From assembly GCA_016744015.1 (NCBI GenBank), contig JADGFD010000006.1:62001-126000 (forward strand): DNA of 64,000 nt, written 5' to 3'. The notes under the pieces were generated by a model that was not told the origin of the DNA, ran no database searches, and saw nothing but the letters and a program-made list of their open reading frames with translations. Source of the stretch: Paracoccaceae bacterium. Its GTDB lineage: Bacteria > Pseudomonadota > Alphaproteobacteria > Rhodobacterales > Rhodobacteraceae. The first letter of the stretch is position 1, and the number at the start of each line of letters is the position of its first letter. Below are positions 56,125 through 64,000 of this stretch, piece after piece. A program made the position numbers and the translations under genes.

Positions 56125-56710
56125 CTTCTTGCTCCAATTCCTCGATCAGGGCCTTAACTTCAGCTTTGGTATGCTCCATGCCTTGGGAGGTATCAAAGAT
56201 AAAATCCGCCAGGGCGCGCTTTTCGTTGTCGGGCATTTGTCGGGCCAAGATGGTGTTAAGCAGAGCTTCATTCATCGACCCGCGCATCAAAACACGGTGG
56301 CGTTGCACCTCTTCGGGGGCCGTAACCACCAGCACATAATCCGTCCAGCTTTCGGCATCGGTTTCATAAAGCAGTGGGATATCAAACACAACAACCGAGT
56401 TTTGTTTATGGCGGGTGAGGAAATTTTGCCGTGATTCTGCTAGTAGAGGCCTTAGGGCGATTTCAATTTTTTCCAGCAGTTCACTATCTTTGGCAATTTC
56501 AGCTTTCAGCACCGCGCGATCAACAAACCCTTCTTGGGTGGCCGCAGGCACAAGCGCGCCAATAGGCTTAACCGCCGCGCCCCCCAAGTCATAAAGCGCA
56601 TGAACCTCAGCGTCAGCATCCCATACCGGCACCCCAAATGTGCGGAAAAAACCAGCGGTGGTGGATTTTCCCATGCCGATGGACCCGGTTAGGCCAAGCT
56701 TGACGCTCAT
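56117..56710 (-). CDS. coaE: Dephospho-CoA kinase
   Basis: Phosphorylates dephospho-CoA in the last step of CoA synthesis. P-loop GLTGSIGMGKSTT (residues 6-18), FGVPVWDADAEVHALY (substrate region), FDIPLLYET and VVTAPEEVQRHRVLMR are family blocks. Length is 197 residues. The start overlaps the aroE stop by four bases. Confidence 0.95.
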   Translation of the reverse strand: MSVKLGLTGSIGMGKSTTAGFFRTFGVPVWDADAEVHALYDLGGAAVKPIGALVPAATQEGFVDRAVLKAEIAKDSELLEKIEIALRPLLAESRQNFLTRHKQNSVVVFDIPLLYETDAESWTDYVLVVTAPEEVQRHRVLMRGSMNEALLNTILARQMPDNEKRALADFIFDTSQGMEHTKAEVKALIEELEQEDA

Positions 56711-57555
56711 CGGTCAAGCACCGCCATGCGTAGGCCTTCATCCACCTCGGGGCGGTGGTCAAACCACAGCTCAAACCCCGGCACTCCTTGGTGTAATAGC
56801 ATGCCAAGACCATCAACTGTTTTGAGCCCCAAAGCTGCGGCATTTTCCAAAAACGGCGTGATAAGGGGGGCATAAACTAGATCGGTGACCGTCGCCACTT
56901 TTGGCGCTGAGTCGATATTGATAAGCAGGTCCGGTTGGCCTTGCATACCAAGGGATGTGGTGTTGACAATGGTCATCGCCCCATCCGCGGCATCGGAGGC
57001 GCGATTCCAATCAACCACTTGCACCTTTGCCCCAAATTGATCAGCCAAAAGTTGTGCACGCTGGCGGGTGCGATTGGCAAGCCGCAGCTCGGTTACACCT
57101 TCGGAAAGCAAAGCTGAAACTACAGCGCGGGCAGCACCCCCTGCACCCAGCACCAAGGCGGGGCCAGAGCGGGCATCCCATTTTGGCGCATTTTGGCGCA
57201 TGTTCTGAATAAACCCGTAACCATCTGTATTGTCACCTCGAATCGATCCGTCATCCTTAAAGGTGATGGTATTAACCGCTCCGATAAGTGCGGCGCGGTC
57301 GGTCACACTATCCGCAAGACCCAGCATAGACACCTTGTGCGGGATGGTGATATTTACACCCTTAAACCCAAGCCGTGGCAGGGAGCGAATACCGGCAACA
57401 AAATCAGAAGGTGCCAGTGACATCGGGATATAGAAACCGTTAATGCCATGGCGCTTCAGCCAATAGTTGTGCATCACCGGTGAGCGACTATGCCCTATCG
57501 GATGGCCAACAACCCCGGCTAGCAAGGGTGGCTTGTGTTCATTTATATCTGACAA
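56707..57555 (-). CDS. aroE: Shikimate dehydrogenase
   Basis: Reduces 3-dehydroshikimate with NADPH in the shikimate pathway. Substrate site: HSRSPVMHNYWLKRHGI (residues 18-34), with catalytic Lys in GVNITIPHKVSMLGLAD. The NADP-binding loop is VLGAGGAARAVVSALL and the basic NRTR discriminates NADPH. The 282-residue length is slightly longer than usual owing to the C-terminus. Overlaps maf by 13 bases. Confidence 0.95.
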   Translation of the reverse strand: MSDINEHKPPLLAGVVGHPIGHSRSPVMHNYWLKRHGINGFYIPMSLAPSDFVAGIRSLPRLGFKGVNITIPHKVSMLGLADSVTDRAALIGAVNTITFKDDGSIRGDNTDGYGFIQNMRQNAPKWDARSGPALVLGAGGAARAVVSALLSEGVTELRLANRTRQRAQLLADQFGAKVQVVDWNRASDAADGAMTIVNTTSLGMQGQPDLLINIDSAPKVATVTDLVYAPLITPFLENAAALGLKTVDGLGMLLHQGVPGFELWFDHRPEVDEGLRMAVLDR

Positions 57556-58142
57556 ACGCCTTTTCCTCGTAAAAACCCTAAAACTTCCAAAAGCGGCAAG
57601 CCCAAAACACTAAAGTAGTCCCCTTTGACTGATAAAAACAACTGTGAACCCAAGGATTCGAGTTTATATCCACCAACTGTTGTAAATAGGTCATCCCCCA
57701 TCTGGCGCAGATAACTATCCAAAAAAGCTGAACTAAAGTCTCGCATCGTCAGCTCGGCCCGCCCGATATGGCGCCAAACCGGCATGGCTTGATCATAGAT
57801 CACTGCTGCTGAAAAAAGCAGATGTGATTGCCCGCGAAGCGTCAAAAGCTGGGATTTAGCCACCTCAAGGCTAGTGGGTTTATCAAATATTTTACCTTTA
57901 TGGACCAAGATCTGATCTGCCCCAAGCACCATCCGATCGGGGTGCTTCACGGCCACTTGGCGCGCTTTCATATCCGCAAGCGCATCCGCCATATTTCGAG
58001 GTGGCACGTTTTGGCCCAAAAGCGAGGCCTTGATGGTGGATTCGTCAATCCGCGCCGAATGGCATTCAAGACTCAGCCCTGCGTTTTGTAGCATTTCGCA
58101 GCGAGCTGCTGATTGGGAGGCGAGAATAAGTGGCTGAGGCAT
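57543..58142 (-). CDS. maf: Maf-family nucleoside triphosphate pyrophosphatase
   Basis: House-cleaning hydrolase of modified or non-canonical NTPs. Opens with LILASQSAARCEMLQNAGL, the Maf start motif (S-x-S-x-R-R-x-x-L), then ARIDES, KARQVAVKHPDRMVLGADQIL (conserved D), VGGYKLESLG and DYFSVLGLPL. One arginine of the usual SxRR is Ala-Arg here (SAARCEML). Length is 199. First gene of the leftward operon starting at the proposed origin. Confidence 0.93.
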   Translation of the reverse strand: MPQPLILASQSAARCEMLQNAGLSLECHSARIDESTIKASLLGQNVPPRNMADALADMKARQVAVKHPDRMVLGADQILVHKGKIFDKPTSLEVAKSQLLTLRGQSHLLFSAAVIYDQAMPVWRHIGRAELTMRDFSSAFLDSYLRQMGDDLFTTVGGYKLESLGSQLFLSVKGDYFSVLGLPLLEVLGFLRGKGVCQI

Positions 58143-58451
58143 AAATGGCTCCGGTGGATGAAATTGTGGATAAAGAGAAAATATCTACAGGGGCGCTAAA
58201 TATGCTCAGATTTATTACGGTTTTTCATAAATTCTGCAAGACTTATCCTTTGTGGTTTAAAATTTAGCCTTCCAAAAACAATGTGGAGAAATTTGGTTTT
58301 ATCAAATGAATTCAAAGCCCGTGATAAAATGCCGCCGTGGATAACACTGTGATCGTAATTTCAATCATGGTAATCCCCGTGATTCATAGGTATCTATAAC
58401 CAAAACAACTTCTCTTAAATATTATATTTAAGGGGGAATGGAACCAAGCTC
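58143..58451. other. Probable chromosomal replication origin (oriC)
   Basis: An AT-rich gap of 309 bp between divergent maf and hemE. Contains one perfect DnaA box TGTGGATAA (58165-58173), two 8-of-9 boxes CGTGGATAA (58336-58344) and TGTGGAGAA (58282-58290), weaker candidates (58181-58189, 58243-58251), and an AT-rich near-palindrome CTTAAATAT-TAT-ATTTAAG (58414-58432) that could be an unwinding element. hemE adjacency, divergent genes and the nearby parS fit alphaproteobacterial origins such as Caulobacter's. The hemE promoter must lie here too. Confidence 0.75.
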
Positions 58452-59483
58452 ATGCCTGAACAAAAAAAATTACTAAAAGCCCTTGCTGGGGAGAACCAGA
58501 AAACACCTCCGGTTTGGATAATGCGCCAGGCAGGGCGATATTTACCAGAATACCGTGAGCTACGTGCCACGGCGGGTGGATTTTTAGACCTGTGCTATAA
58601 CCCAGAATTTGCTACAGAAGTTACCTTGCAACCGATTAGGCGCTTTGGCTTTGATGCGGCGATATTATTTGCCGATATTCTGTTGCTGCCGCAAGCACTA
58701 GGCATGAAGCTATGGTTTGAAACTGGTGAAGGACCAAAGCTTGAGCCGGTCACAAATATGGCTGAGATTAAAAACCTAAAGCCGATTGAGGATATTCACG
58801 AAACGTTAAACCCGGTCTATGAGACCGTGAGGCGGCTTTCTGAGGAGCTACCTGACGAGACCACGCTCATCGGCTTTGCTGGGGCCCCTTGGACTGTGGC
58901 CACCTATATGGTGGCGGGTCGTGGCACGCCAGACCAAGGGCCAGCGCGGCGTTTGATGTATCAAGACCCAACTGCCTTTCAGGCGTTGATTGATTTGGTA
59001 TCGGATTCGACAATTGAATACCTTGCAAAACAGGTTGAAGCGGGTGCCGAAGTGGTAAAATTATTTGATAGCTGGGCGGGGGCACTAAGCGGCTCGACTT
59101 TTGAACAGTTTGCGCTAAAGCCAGCGGTGAAAATTGCAACCGAACTAAAGCGTCGGTTTCCTGAGCTCAAATTTATAGGTTTTCCACGCGGTGCGGGCGG
59201 TGGTTATGTCAGCTTTGCGGATACTGGCGTGTTTGACGGTCTGGCGCTAGATAGCTCGGTGCCTGCCGAATGGGCGCGGGATAATCTGCAAAGGAAAGTG
59301 GCGGTTCAAGGTAACCTTGACCCAATGCATATGATTACGGGCGGCGATATGCTGGTTTCTGAAACCCAGAGACTACTCGATATCTTGGGTAATAGTCCCT
59401 ATATTTTTAACCTTGGCCATGGGATAACCCCTGAGGGTAAACCGGAAAACATTGAAAAAATGTTGAATGTTATCAGAGGGTAA
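58452..59483 (+). CDS. hemE: Uroporphyrinogen decarboxylase
   Basis: Converts uroporphyrinogen III to coproporphyrinogen III in haem and (bacterio)chlorophyll synthesis. N-terminal [20 protein letters not shown] (residues 20-39) is the family signature with the substrate-binding Arg, and [15 protein letters not shown] and [13 protein letters not shown] follow. Length is 343. First rightward gene after the proposed origin, as in Caulobacter, where hemE transcription is linked to origin function. Confidence 0.96.
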   Translation: MPEQKKLLKALAGENQKTPPVWIMRQAGRYLPEYRELRATAGGFLDLCYNPEFATEVTLQPIRRFGFDAAILFADILLLPQALGMKLWFETGEGPKLEPVTNMAEIKNLKPIEDIHETLNPVYETVRRLSEELPDETTLIGFAGAPWTVATYMVAGRGTPDQGPARRLMYQDPTAFQALIDLVSDSTIEYLAKQVEAGAEVVKLFDSWAGALSGSTFEQFALKPAVKIATELKRRFPELKFIGFPRGAGGGYVSFADTGVFDGLALDSSVPAEWARDNLQRKVAVQGNLDPMHMITGGDMLVSETQRLLDILGNSPYIFNLGHGITPEGKPENIEKMLNVIRG

Positions 59484-59487
59484 AGAG

Positions 59488-59940
59488 ATGAGCGGCTTTC
59501 TGCTAGATTGGTATTTCTGGGTGAAATCCTTGCACATCATCTCGGTGATCAGCTGGATGGCAGGCATGTTTTACTTGCCACGGCTGTTTGTTTACCACGC
59601 TGAGCGCGCCGAAGTGGGTTCGGAAATGTCAGAGACGTTTAAAATAATGGAGCGCAAGCTGATGCGTGCCATTATTAACCCTGCAATGACAGCGACCTGG
59701 ATCTTTGGCTTGCTCATGGTGTTTACCCCGGGCGTGATTGACTGGAGCCAGATTTGGCCATGGGTTAAGGCGGCTTCGGTGTTAATTATGAGCGGGTTTC
59801 ATGGCTGGCTGTCGGCAAGGCGCAAAGAGTTTGAGCGGGATGAAAACACCCGCAATGGCCGCACTTATAGGTTAGCTAACGAAGTGCCAACAGTGCTGAT
59901 GCTCGTTATCGTGATTTCGGTGATCGTTAAGCCATTTTAA
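59488..59940 (+). CDS. hemJ: Protoporphyrinogen oxidase HemJ
   Basis: HemJ oxidises protoporphyrinogen IX in the inner membrane. The 150-residue protein has four hydrophobic segments and the family motifs WVKSLHIISVISWMAGMFYLPRLFVYH (with the conserved His and Trp) and WPWVKAASVLIMSGFHGWLSARRKEF. I chose the ATG at 59488, four bases after the hemE stop, with GGGTAAAGAG upstream. It forms a haem-synthesis pair with hemE. Confidence 0.93.
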   Translation: MSGFLLDWYFWVKSLHIISVISWMAGMFYLPRLFVYHAERAEVGSEMSETFKIMERKLMRAIINPAMTATWIFGLLMVFTPGVIDWSQIWPWVKAASVLIMSGFHGWLSARRKEFERDENTRNGRTYRLANEVPTVLMLVIVISVIVKPF

Positions 59941-59948
59941 AAGCTGAT

Positions 59949-59977
59949 TTGACAAACAGCGGCAAACTCAGCTAAGA
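59949..59977 (+). promoter_or_regulatory. Predicted promoter of rho
   Basis: TTGACA (59949-59954), 17-bp spacer, CTAAGA (59972-59977). The leader of about 80 nt contains GGCCTGA/TCAGGCC inverted arms. Rho is commonly autoregulated through its leader, which would fit. Confidence 0.45.
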
Positions 59978-60063
59978 GAGCCTTAGCGTGGGCTGTTCTG
60001 GCCTGAAATACGCGTTTCCACAACATAGTTATCAGGCCCGATCGGCCACACAGGAAGTTTATT

Positions 60064-61347
60064 ATGGACGATTTATCAACAATCGAGCAGATGTCTTTGG
60101 CTGAGCTTAAAGCAAAAAAAGCCTCTGACATTTTGAAAATGGCTGAAGAGCTGGATATTGATAACGCGTCGACCATGCGAAAAGGCGAGATGATGTTTTC
60201 GGTGCTCAAAGAGCTGGCCGAAGACGGGGTCGAGATCTCGGGCGATGGTGTGCTTGAGATTTTGCAAGACGGCTTTGGTTTCCTGCGCTCGCCTGAGGCT
60301 AACTATTTGGCGGGACCGGATGATATTTACGTATCTCCTGAAATGATCCGCAAATTTTCGATGCGCACCGGTGATACGGTTGACGGCATAATGCAGGCCC
60401 CAAATGAGGGTGAGCGCTATTTTGCGCTGGTGAAGCCAACGCTGATCAACTTTTCGGACCCCGCGGAAGCCAAGCACAAAATACATTTCGATAATCTTAC
60501 ACCACTTTACCCGGATGAGCGTTTTAAGCTGGAGATCGAAGACCCGACCATCAAGGATAAAACCGCACGGGTAATTGATTTGGTTGCGCCCATAGGCAAA
60601 GGCCAGCGGAGCCTGATCGTGGCGCCGCCGCGCACCGGTAAAACTATGATTTTGCAGAATATTGCACATTCGATCGCGGCCAACCACCCAGAGTGCTATC
60701 TGATTGTGTTGTTGGTTGATGAACGCCCGGAAGAAGTGACAGACATGCAGCGATCTGTGCGGGGCGAAGTTGTGTCCTCGACCTTTGACGAGCCGGCCAC
60801 GCGCCACGTGGCGGTTGCCGAAATGGTAATTGAAAAAGCCAAACGGCTGGTAGAGCATAAGCGCGATGTTGTGATCTTGCTTGACAGCATCACTCGCCTT
60901 GGCCGCGCCTTTAATACTGTGGTGCCAAGCTCTGGTAAGGTGCTTACCGGTGGTGTGGATGCCAACGCGTTGCAACGGCCCAAGCGGTTTTTCGGGGCGG
61001 CGCGCAAAATTGAGGAAGGCGGCTCACTGACGATTATTGCGACGGCGCTGATTGATACCGGTTCGCGCATGGATGAAGTGATATTTGAGGAATTCAAGGG
61101 CACGGGTAACTCGGAAATTGTGCTGGATCGTAAGGTCGCGGATAAGCGCGTTTATCCGGCGATTGACATCATGAAATCCGGCACACGGAAAGAGGACCTG
61201 CTGGTTGAAAAATCTGAGCTCACCAAGCTGTTTGTGCTGCGCCGCATTCTGAACCCAATGGGCACAACAGATGCGATTGAGTTTTTGCTGAGCAAATTGA
61301 AACAAACTAAAACCAACTCTGAGTTCTTTGATTCAATGAACGCTTAA
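60064..61347 (+). CDS. rho: Transcription termination factor Rho
   Basis: A hexameric RNA-dependent ATPase helicase that terminates transcription. N-terminal helical and OB-fold RNA-binding domain (residues 1-125, with [33 protein letters not shown]), P-loop [10 protein letters not shown] (186-195), Walker [16 protein letters not shown], and the C-terminal R-loop region. Length is 427, the compact form without the long inserted domain of actinobacteria. Followed by mnmE after 22 bp. Confidence 0.97.
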   Translation: MDDLSTIEQMSLAELKAKKASDILKMAEELDIDNASTMRKGEMMFSVLKELAEDGVEISGDGVLEILQDGFGFLRSPEANYLAGPDDIYVSPEMIRKFSMRTGDTVDGIMQAPNEGERYFALVKPTLINFSDPAEAKHKIHFDNLTPLYPDERFKLEIEDPTIKDKTARVIDLVAPIGKGQRSLIVAPPRTGKTMILQNIAHSIAANHPECYLIVLLVDERPEEVTDMQRSVRGEVVSSTFDEPATRHVAVAEMVIEKAKRLVEHKRDVVILLDSITRLGRAFNTVVPSSGKVLTGGVDANALQRPKRFFGAARKIEEGGSLTIIATALIDTGSRMDEVIFEEFKGTGNSEIVLDRKVADKRVYPAIDIMKSGTRKEDLLVEKSELTKLFVLRRILNPMGTTDAIEFLLSKLKQTKTNSEFFDSMNA

Positions 61348-61369
61348 TCTTTTAATAACAGATGCTTAT

Positions 61370-62671
61370 ATGGAAAATGGCGATACTATATTTGCCCTTG
61401 CCAGTGCGCGGGGGCGTGCTGGCGTAGCGGTTATTCGGGTCTCTGGCCCGGAGGCGTTTCCTTGTGTTTTACTGCTGGCGGGCACCATTCCTGCACCCCG
61501 CACTACCTCGCTACGCACTCTGCGAGATGGCGATGAGCCGCTCGACCAAGCCTTGGTTCTAACCTTTGAAAAAGGCGCGAGCTTTACCGGCGAGGATGTG
61601 GTCGAACTCCATTTGCACGGCGGCGTAGCGGTCGTGCAATCGGTGCTTTCAGTTTTGGGGAAAATGCCGGGGCTGCGCACCGCTGAGCCCGGTGAGTTTA
61701 CCCGCCGTGCGCTTGAGAATAACCGTATGGATCTGCCGCAGGTCGAGGGCCTTGCGGATCTGATTGAAGCGGAAACCGAGGCGCAGCGTAAGCAGGCGCT
61801 TAAAGTTATGCGTGGTTCGCTAAGTGAAAAATGTGATCAATGGCGCAAAAAATTAATGCGCGCGATGGCGCTGCTTGAGGCTGTAATAGATTTTGCGGAT
61901 GAAGATGTACCCGTTGATGTTCGGCCCGAAGTCATCGAGCTGCTGACTGCAGTATATGCTCAACTGATTGAGCAAATTTCCGGCCATAAAGCATCCGAGC
62001 GAATTCGGGATGGATTTGAGGTGGCTCTGGTAGGCGCACCTAATATCGGAAAGTCCACGCTCTTAAACGCAATCGCGGGGCGGGATGTAGCGATTACATC
62101 GGAAATTGCAGGGACGACGCGGGATGTTATCGAGGTCCGTCTTGATCTGGTGGGTTTGCCGATCACAATTTTGGACTTAGCAGGTATTCGCGAGAGTAGC
62201 GATGAGATTGAGAGCCTCGGGATTGGTCGCGCAGTAGAGCGGGCCAATGTATCAGATATCCGTGTGTTTCTGGTAGAAAAGGAATCGGACGTAGATTCTT
62301 TTGGGATTCATCTGCACGAAGATGATATTATTGCCCTAGGTAAGGCTGATATTGTCGATTCTCTAGCGTTTAGCGTATCGGGAAAGACAGGACAGGGTGT
62401 TGACACGCTCCTTGATCGGCTTTCAGCGGTGGTTTCGGGAAAAGTAAGCGGGTCTAGCTCACTTATTCGACAGAGACACCTAGAAGCCATTGAAAAAGCA
62501 GAGCATAATTTGAGTTCTGCCATTTTGGGGTTGAAAGCGGAAGATAGCCTGAATGAACTTATTGCTGCTGACTTGAGGTTTGCTGTGGCGGCGTTGGATA
62601 GCCTCGTTGGGCGCTTAGATATTGAAGACGTACTTGGCGAAATCTTTGCAGGGTTTTGTATCGGAAAGTAA
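61370..62671 (+). CDS. mnmE: tRNA modification GTPase MnmE
   Basis: With MnmG it makes 5-carboxymethylaminomethyl modification of wobble U34 in several tRNAs. N-terminal formyl-THF-binding domain (residues 1-115), helical domain, and an inserted G domain: GAPNIGKST (G1, 223-231), TT (G2), DLAGIRE (G3, 269-275). The G4 motif is GKAD (324-327) where NKxD is usual. G5 is SVSGKTG. The catalytic C-terminus CIGK is intact. 433 residues is close to normal. Two bases separate it from mnmG. Confidence 0.95.
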   Translation: MENGDTIFALASARGRAGVAVIRVSGPEAFPCVLLLAGTIPAPRTTSLRTLRDGDEPLDQALVLTFEKGASFTGEDVVELHLHGGVAVVQSVLSVLGKMPGLRTAEPGEFTRRALENNRMDLPQVEGLADLIEAETEAQRKQALKVMRGSLSEKCDQWRKKLMRAMALLEAVIDFADEDVPVDVRPEVIELLTAVYAQLIEQISGHKASERIRDGFEVALVGAPNIGKSTLLNAIAGRDVAITSEIAGTTRDVIEVRLDLVGLPITILDLAGIRESSDEIESLGIGRAVERANVSDIRVFLVEKESDVDSFGIHLHEDDIIALGKADIVDSLAFSVSGKTGQGVDTLLDRLSAVVSGKVSGSSSLIRQRHLEAIEKAEHNLSSAILGLKAEDSLNELIAADLRFAVAALDSLVGRLDIEDVLGEIFAGFCIGK

Positions 62672-62673
62672 GG

Positions 62674-64000
62674 ATGTTTCACGTGAAACAATTTGATATT
62701 ATTGTGGTGGGTGGTGGCCATGCTGGCACTGAGGCGGCGCATGCCGCTTATCGGATGGGGTGTAAGGTTGCGCTCATCACCCATAGCTTTGCAAAAATAG
62801 GTGAGATGTCCTGCAATCCGGCCATTGGCGGATTGGGTAAGGGGCACTTGGTTCGTGAAATAGATGCGTTGGACGGGCTGATGGGCCGTGCCGCAGATCT
62901 TTCGGGCATCCAGTTTCGGCTGTTGAATAGGCGAAAAGGGCCAGCGGTGCGGGGCCCTCGTACGCAAGCTGACAGGCGTGCTTATAAAGCCGCAATTCAA
63001 GATATGATGTCTGGGCTGGAAGGCTTGGATATTATAGAAGCCGAAGTTGTAGACTTGCTTGAGGATGCAGGCTGCATCAAGGGCGTTAAGCTTATGGACG
63101 GTGAGTTGATTTCTGCTAACGCTGTTATTCTGACTACAGGCACATTTCTGCGTGGAATTATTCATATCGGCGATCAAAAGCAAGCGGGCGGGCGGTTGGG
63201 GGATGAGCCGTCGACCGCTTTAGCTGATCGGATTGGAAATCTAGGCCTTCCACTTGGCCGCTTAAAAACCGGTACGCCGCCAAGGTTAGATGGGCGAACA
63301 ATTAACTGGTGCGAGCTCGAAGCGCAGGAGGCAGACGCTGAGCCGGAGTTGTTTTCTTTTATGTCAAGCGCCCCGGCGCTCCGGCAGGTTACGTGTGGTA
63401 TTACGCATACCAATGAGCGAACCCATGAAATAATTCGCAAAAATCTTGATAGGTCAGCAATGTATGGCGGTATGATCTCTGGTGTAGGGCCAAGATATTG
63501 CCCTTCTATTGAAGATAAAATCACCCGCTTTGCAGACAAAAATTCGCACCAGATTTTCTTAGAGCCGGAAGGGCTGGATGATCATACGGTTTATCCAAAC
63601 GGTATTTCAACTTCGCTTCCGCTTGATGTGCAGATTGACTATGTGCAATCAATCAAGGGTTTGGAAAACGCAAAAATTCTTCAGCCGGGCTATGCGATTG
63701 AGTATGATTACGTTGATCCGCGTAGCCTAAGCCCGAGCCTTGAAGTAAAAGCCGCCTCAGGCCTTTACTTGGCAGGCCAGATAAATGGCACTACGGGTTA
63801 TGAGGAAGCAGCTGCGCAGGGGCTTTTTGCGAGTCTGTGTGCAGTCTGTGGAATAAGGGGTATTGAAGCGCCGGTCATCGACCGGACCAATAGTTATATT
63901 GGTGTAATGGTAGATGATCTTGTAACCAAGGGTGTGAAAGAACCTTATCGGATGTTTACCTCCAGGGCCGAATATCGGCTTTCGCTTAGAGCGGACAATG
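62674..64000 (+). CDS. mnmG: tRNA modification enzyme MnmG (GidA), cut by window edge
   Basis: FAD-dependent partner of MnmE. At least 442 codons are present and the frame is open to the edge. N-terminus [16 protein letters not shown] is the FAD-binding loop; [28 protein letters not shown] and QADRRAYK are family signatures, and [19 protein letters not shown]-like [11 protein letters not shown] and [16 protein letters not shown] continue the match. The first six codons, MFHVKQ, are encoded by a perfect parS site. Start has AAGG upstream. Confidence 0.96.
   Translation, partial: MFHVKQFDIIVVGGGHAGTEAAHAAYRMGCKVALITHSFAKIGEMSCNPAIGGLGKGHLVREIDALDGLMGRAADLSGIQFRLLNRRKGPAVRGPRTQADRRAYKAAIQDMMSGLEGLDIIEAEVVDLLEDAGCIKGVKLMDGELISANAVILTTGTFLRGIIHIGDQKQAGGRLGDEPSTALADRIGNLGLPLGRLKTGTPPRLDGRTINWCELEAQEADAEPELFSFMSSAPALRQVTCGITHTNERTHEIIRKNLDRSAMYGGMISGVGPRYCPSIEDKITRFADKNSHQIFLEPEGLDDHTVYPNGISTSLPLDVQIDYVQSIKGLENAKILQPGYAIEYDYVDPRSLSPSLEVKAASGLYLAGQINGTTGYEEAAAQGLFASLCAVCGIRGIEAPVIDRTNSYIGVMVDDLVTKGVKEPYRMFTSRAEYRLSLRADN
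62675..62690. promoter_or_regulatory. parS centromere site (ParB binding) inside the mnmG start
   Basis: TGTTTCACGTGAAACA, the exact 16-bp parS consensus, covers codons 1-6 of mnmG. It lies about 4.3 kb from the proposed oriC. Chromosomal parS sites near mnmG-parAB are known in alphaproteobacteria; ParB would bind here for segregation. Confidence 0.92.

Overview
The window is a contiguous piece of an alphaproteobacterial chromosome, most likely a marine Rhodobacterales (Roseobacter-group) bacterium of moderate GC content. This rests on gene families and gene order: a RegB/PrrB redox kinase with the GGLTNPF quinone motif, a Rhodobacterales-type porin, AddAB rather than RecBCD, an ylxR-L7Ae fusion between nusA and infB, ffh followed by an acetyltransferase, chorismate mutase and rpsP, and the block mltA, tim44, fxsA, secB, dnaQ, coaE, aroE, maf facing hemE, hemJ, rho, mnmE, mnmG. 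No phage, CRISPR array, defence island, rRNA or tRNA was seen. Nearly all of it is core chromosome, with small decayed or inserted segments between the core genes.

Layout. 1-6.4 kb: leftward genes for glutathione synthesis (gshA), rRNA methylation (rsmE), carbonic anhydrase, a secreted RTX metalloprotease and thioredoxin. 6.4-15.2 kb: leftward addB-addA, a peptidoglycan-binding-like secreted protein and regB. 15.5-19.9 kb: gyrB between two unrecognised secreted proteins, then a YggS-type PLP protein. 20-26.2 kb: porin, leuS-lptE-holA and a GST. 26.4-34 kb: leftward tlyA, a broken sterol-desaturase-like gene, and the rimP-nusA-ylxR-infB operon behind a well-defined promoter and an attenuator-like hairpin. 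34-41.7 kb: a segment bounded by two inverted copies of an unidentified repeat and holding asd, a MAPEG protein, selO, ffh, rpsP and an EVE-domain pseudogene. 41.7-52 kb: nadM-Nudix, an AT-rich decayed patch, a MraY/WecA-like transferase, a MuiA-like protein, trpB, and hslV-membrane protein-hslU. 52-58.1 kb: leftward smr, mltA, tim44 and dnaQ-coaE-aroE-maf, with fxsA and secB rightward.

The probable replication origin is the gap at 58143-58451 between maf and hemE. It has DnaA-box-like sites and an AT-rich palindrome. Genes on both sides mostly point away from it, and a perfect parS site lies 4.2 kb away inside the first codons of mnmG. This matches the hemE-linked origin known from Caulobacter and relatives.

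The most unusual signal is a pair of ~105-bp hairpin elements at 23941-24045 and 31625-31728. They share a nearly identical 31-bp core (28/31) but have unrelated arms, each self-complementary at its own locus. The first copy occupies exactly codons 6-40 of lptE, in frame, and its removal restores an ordinary lipoprotein signal peptide. The second lies between nusA and ylxR, and its outer arm ends are the two halves of a parS palindrome. They resemble in concept the in-frame palindromic elements of Rickettsia. Other points of interest are the inverted repeat pair that truncates the EVE gene and supplies the stop codon of asd, a perfect 34-bp palindrome in an AT-rich gap, and several 5'-leader hairpins (asd, rimP, trpB, gyrB).
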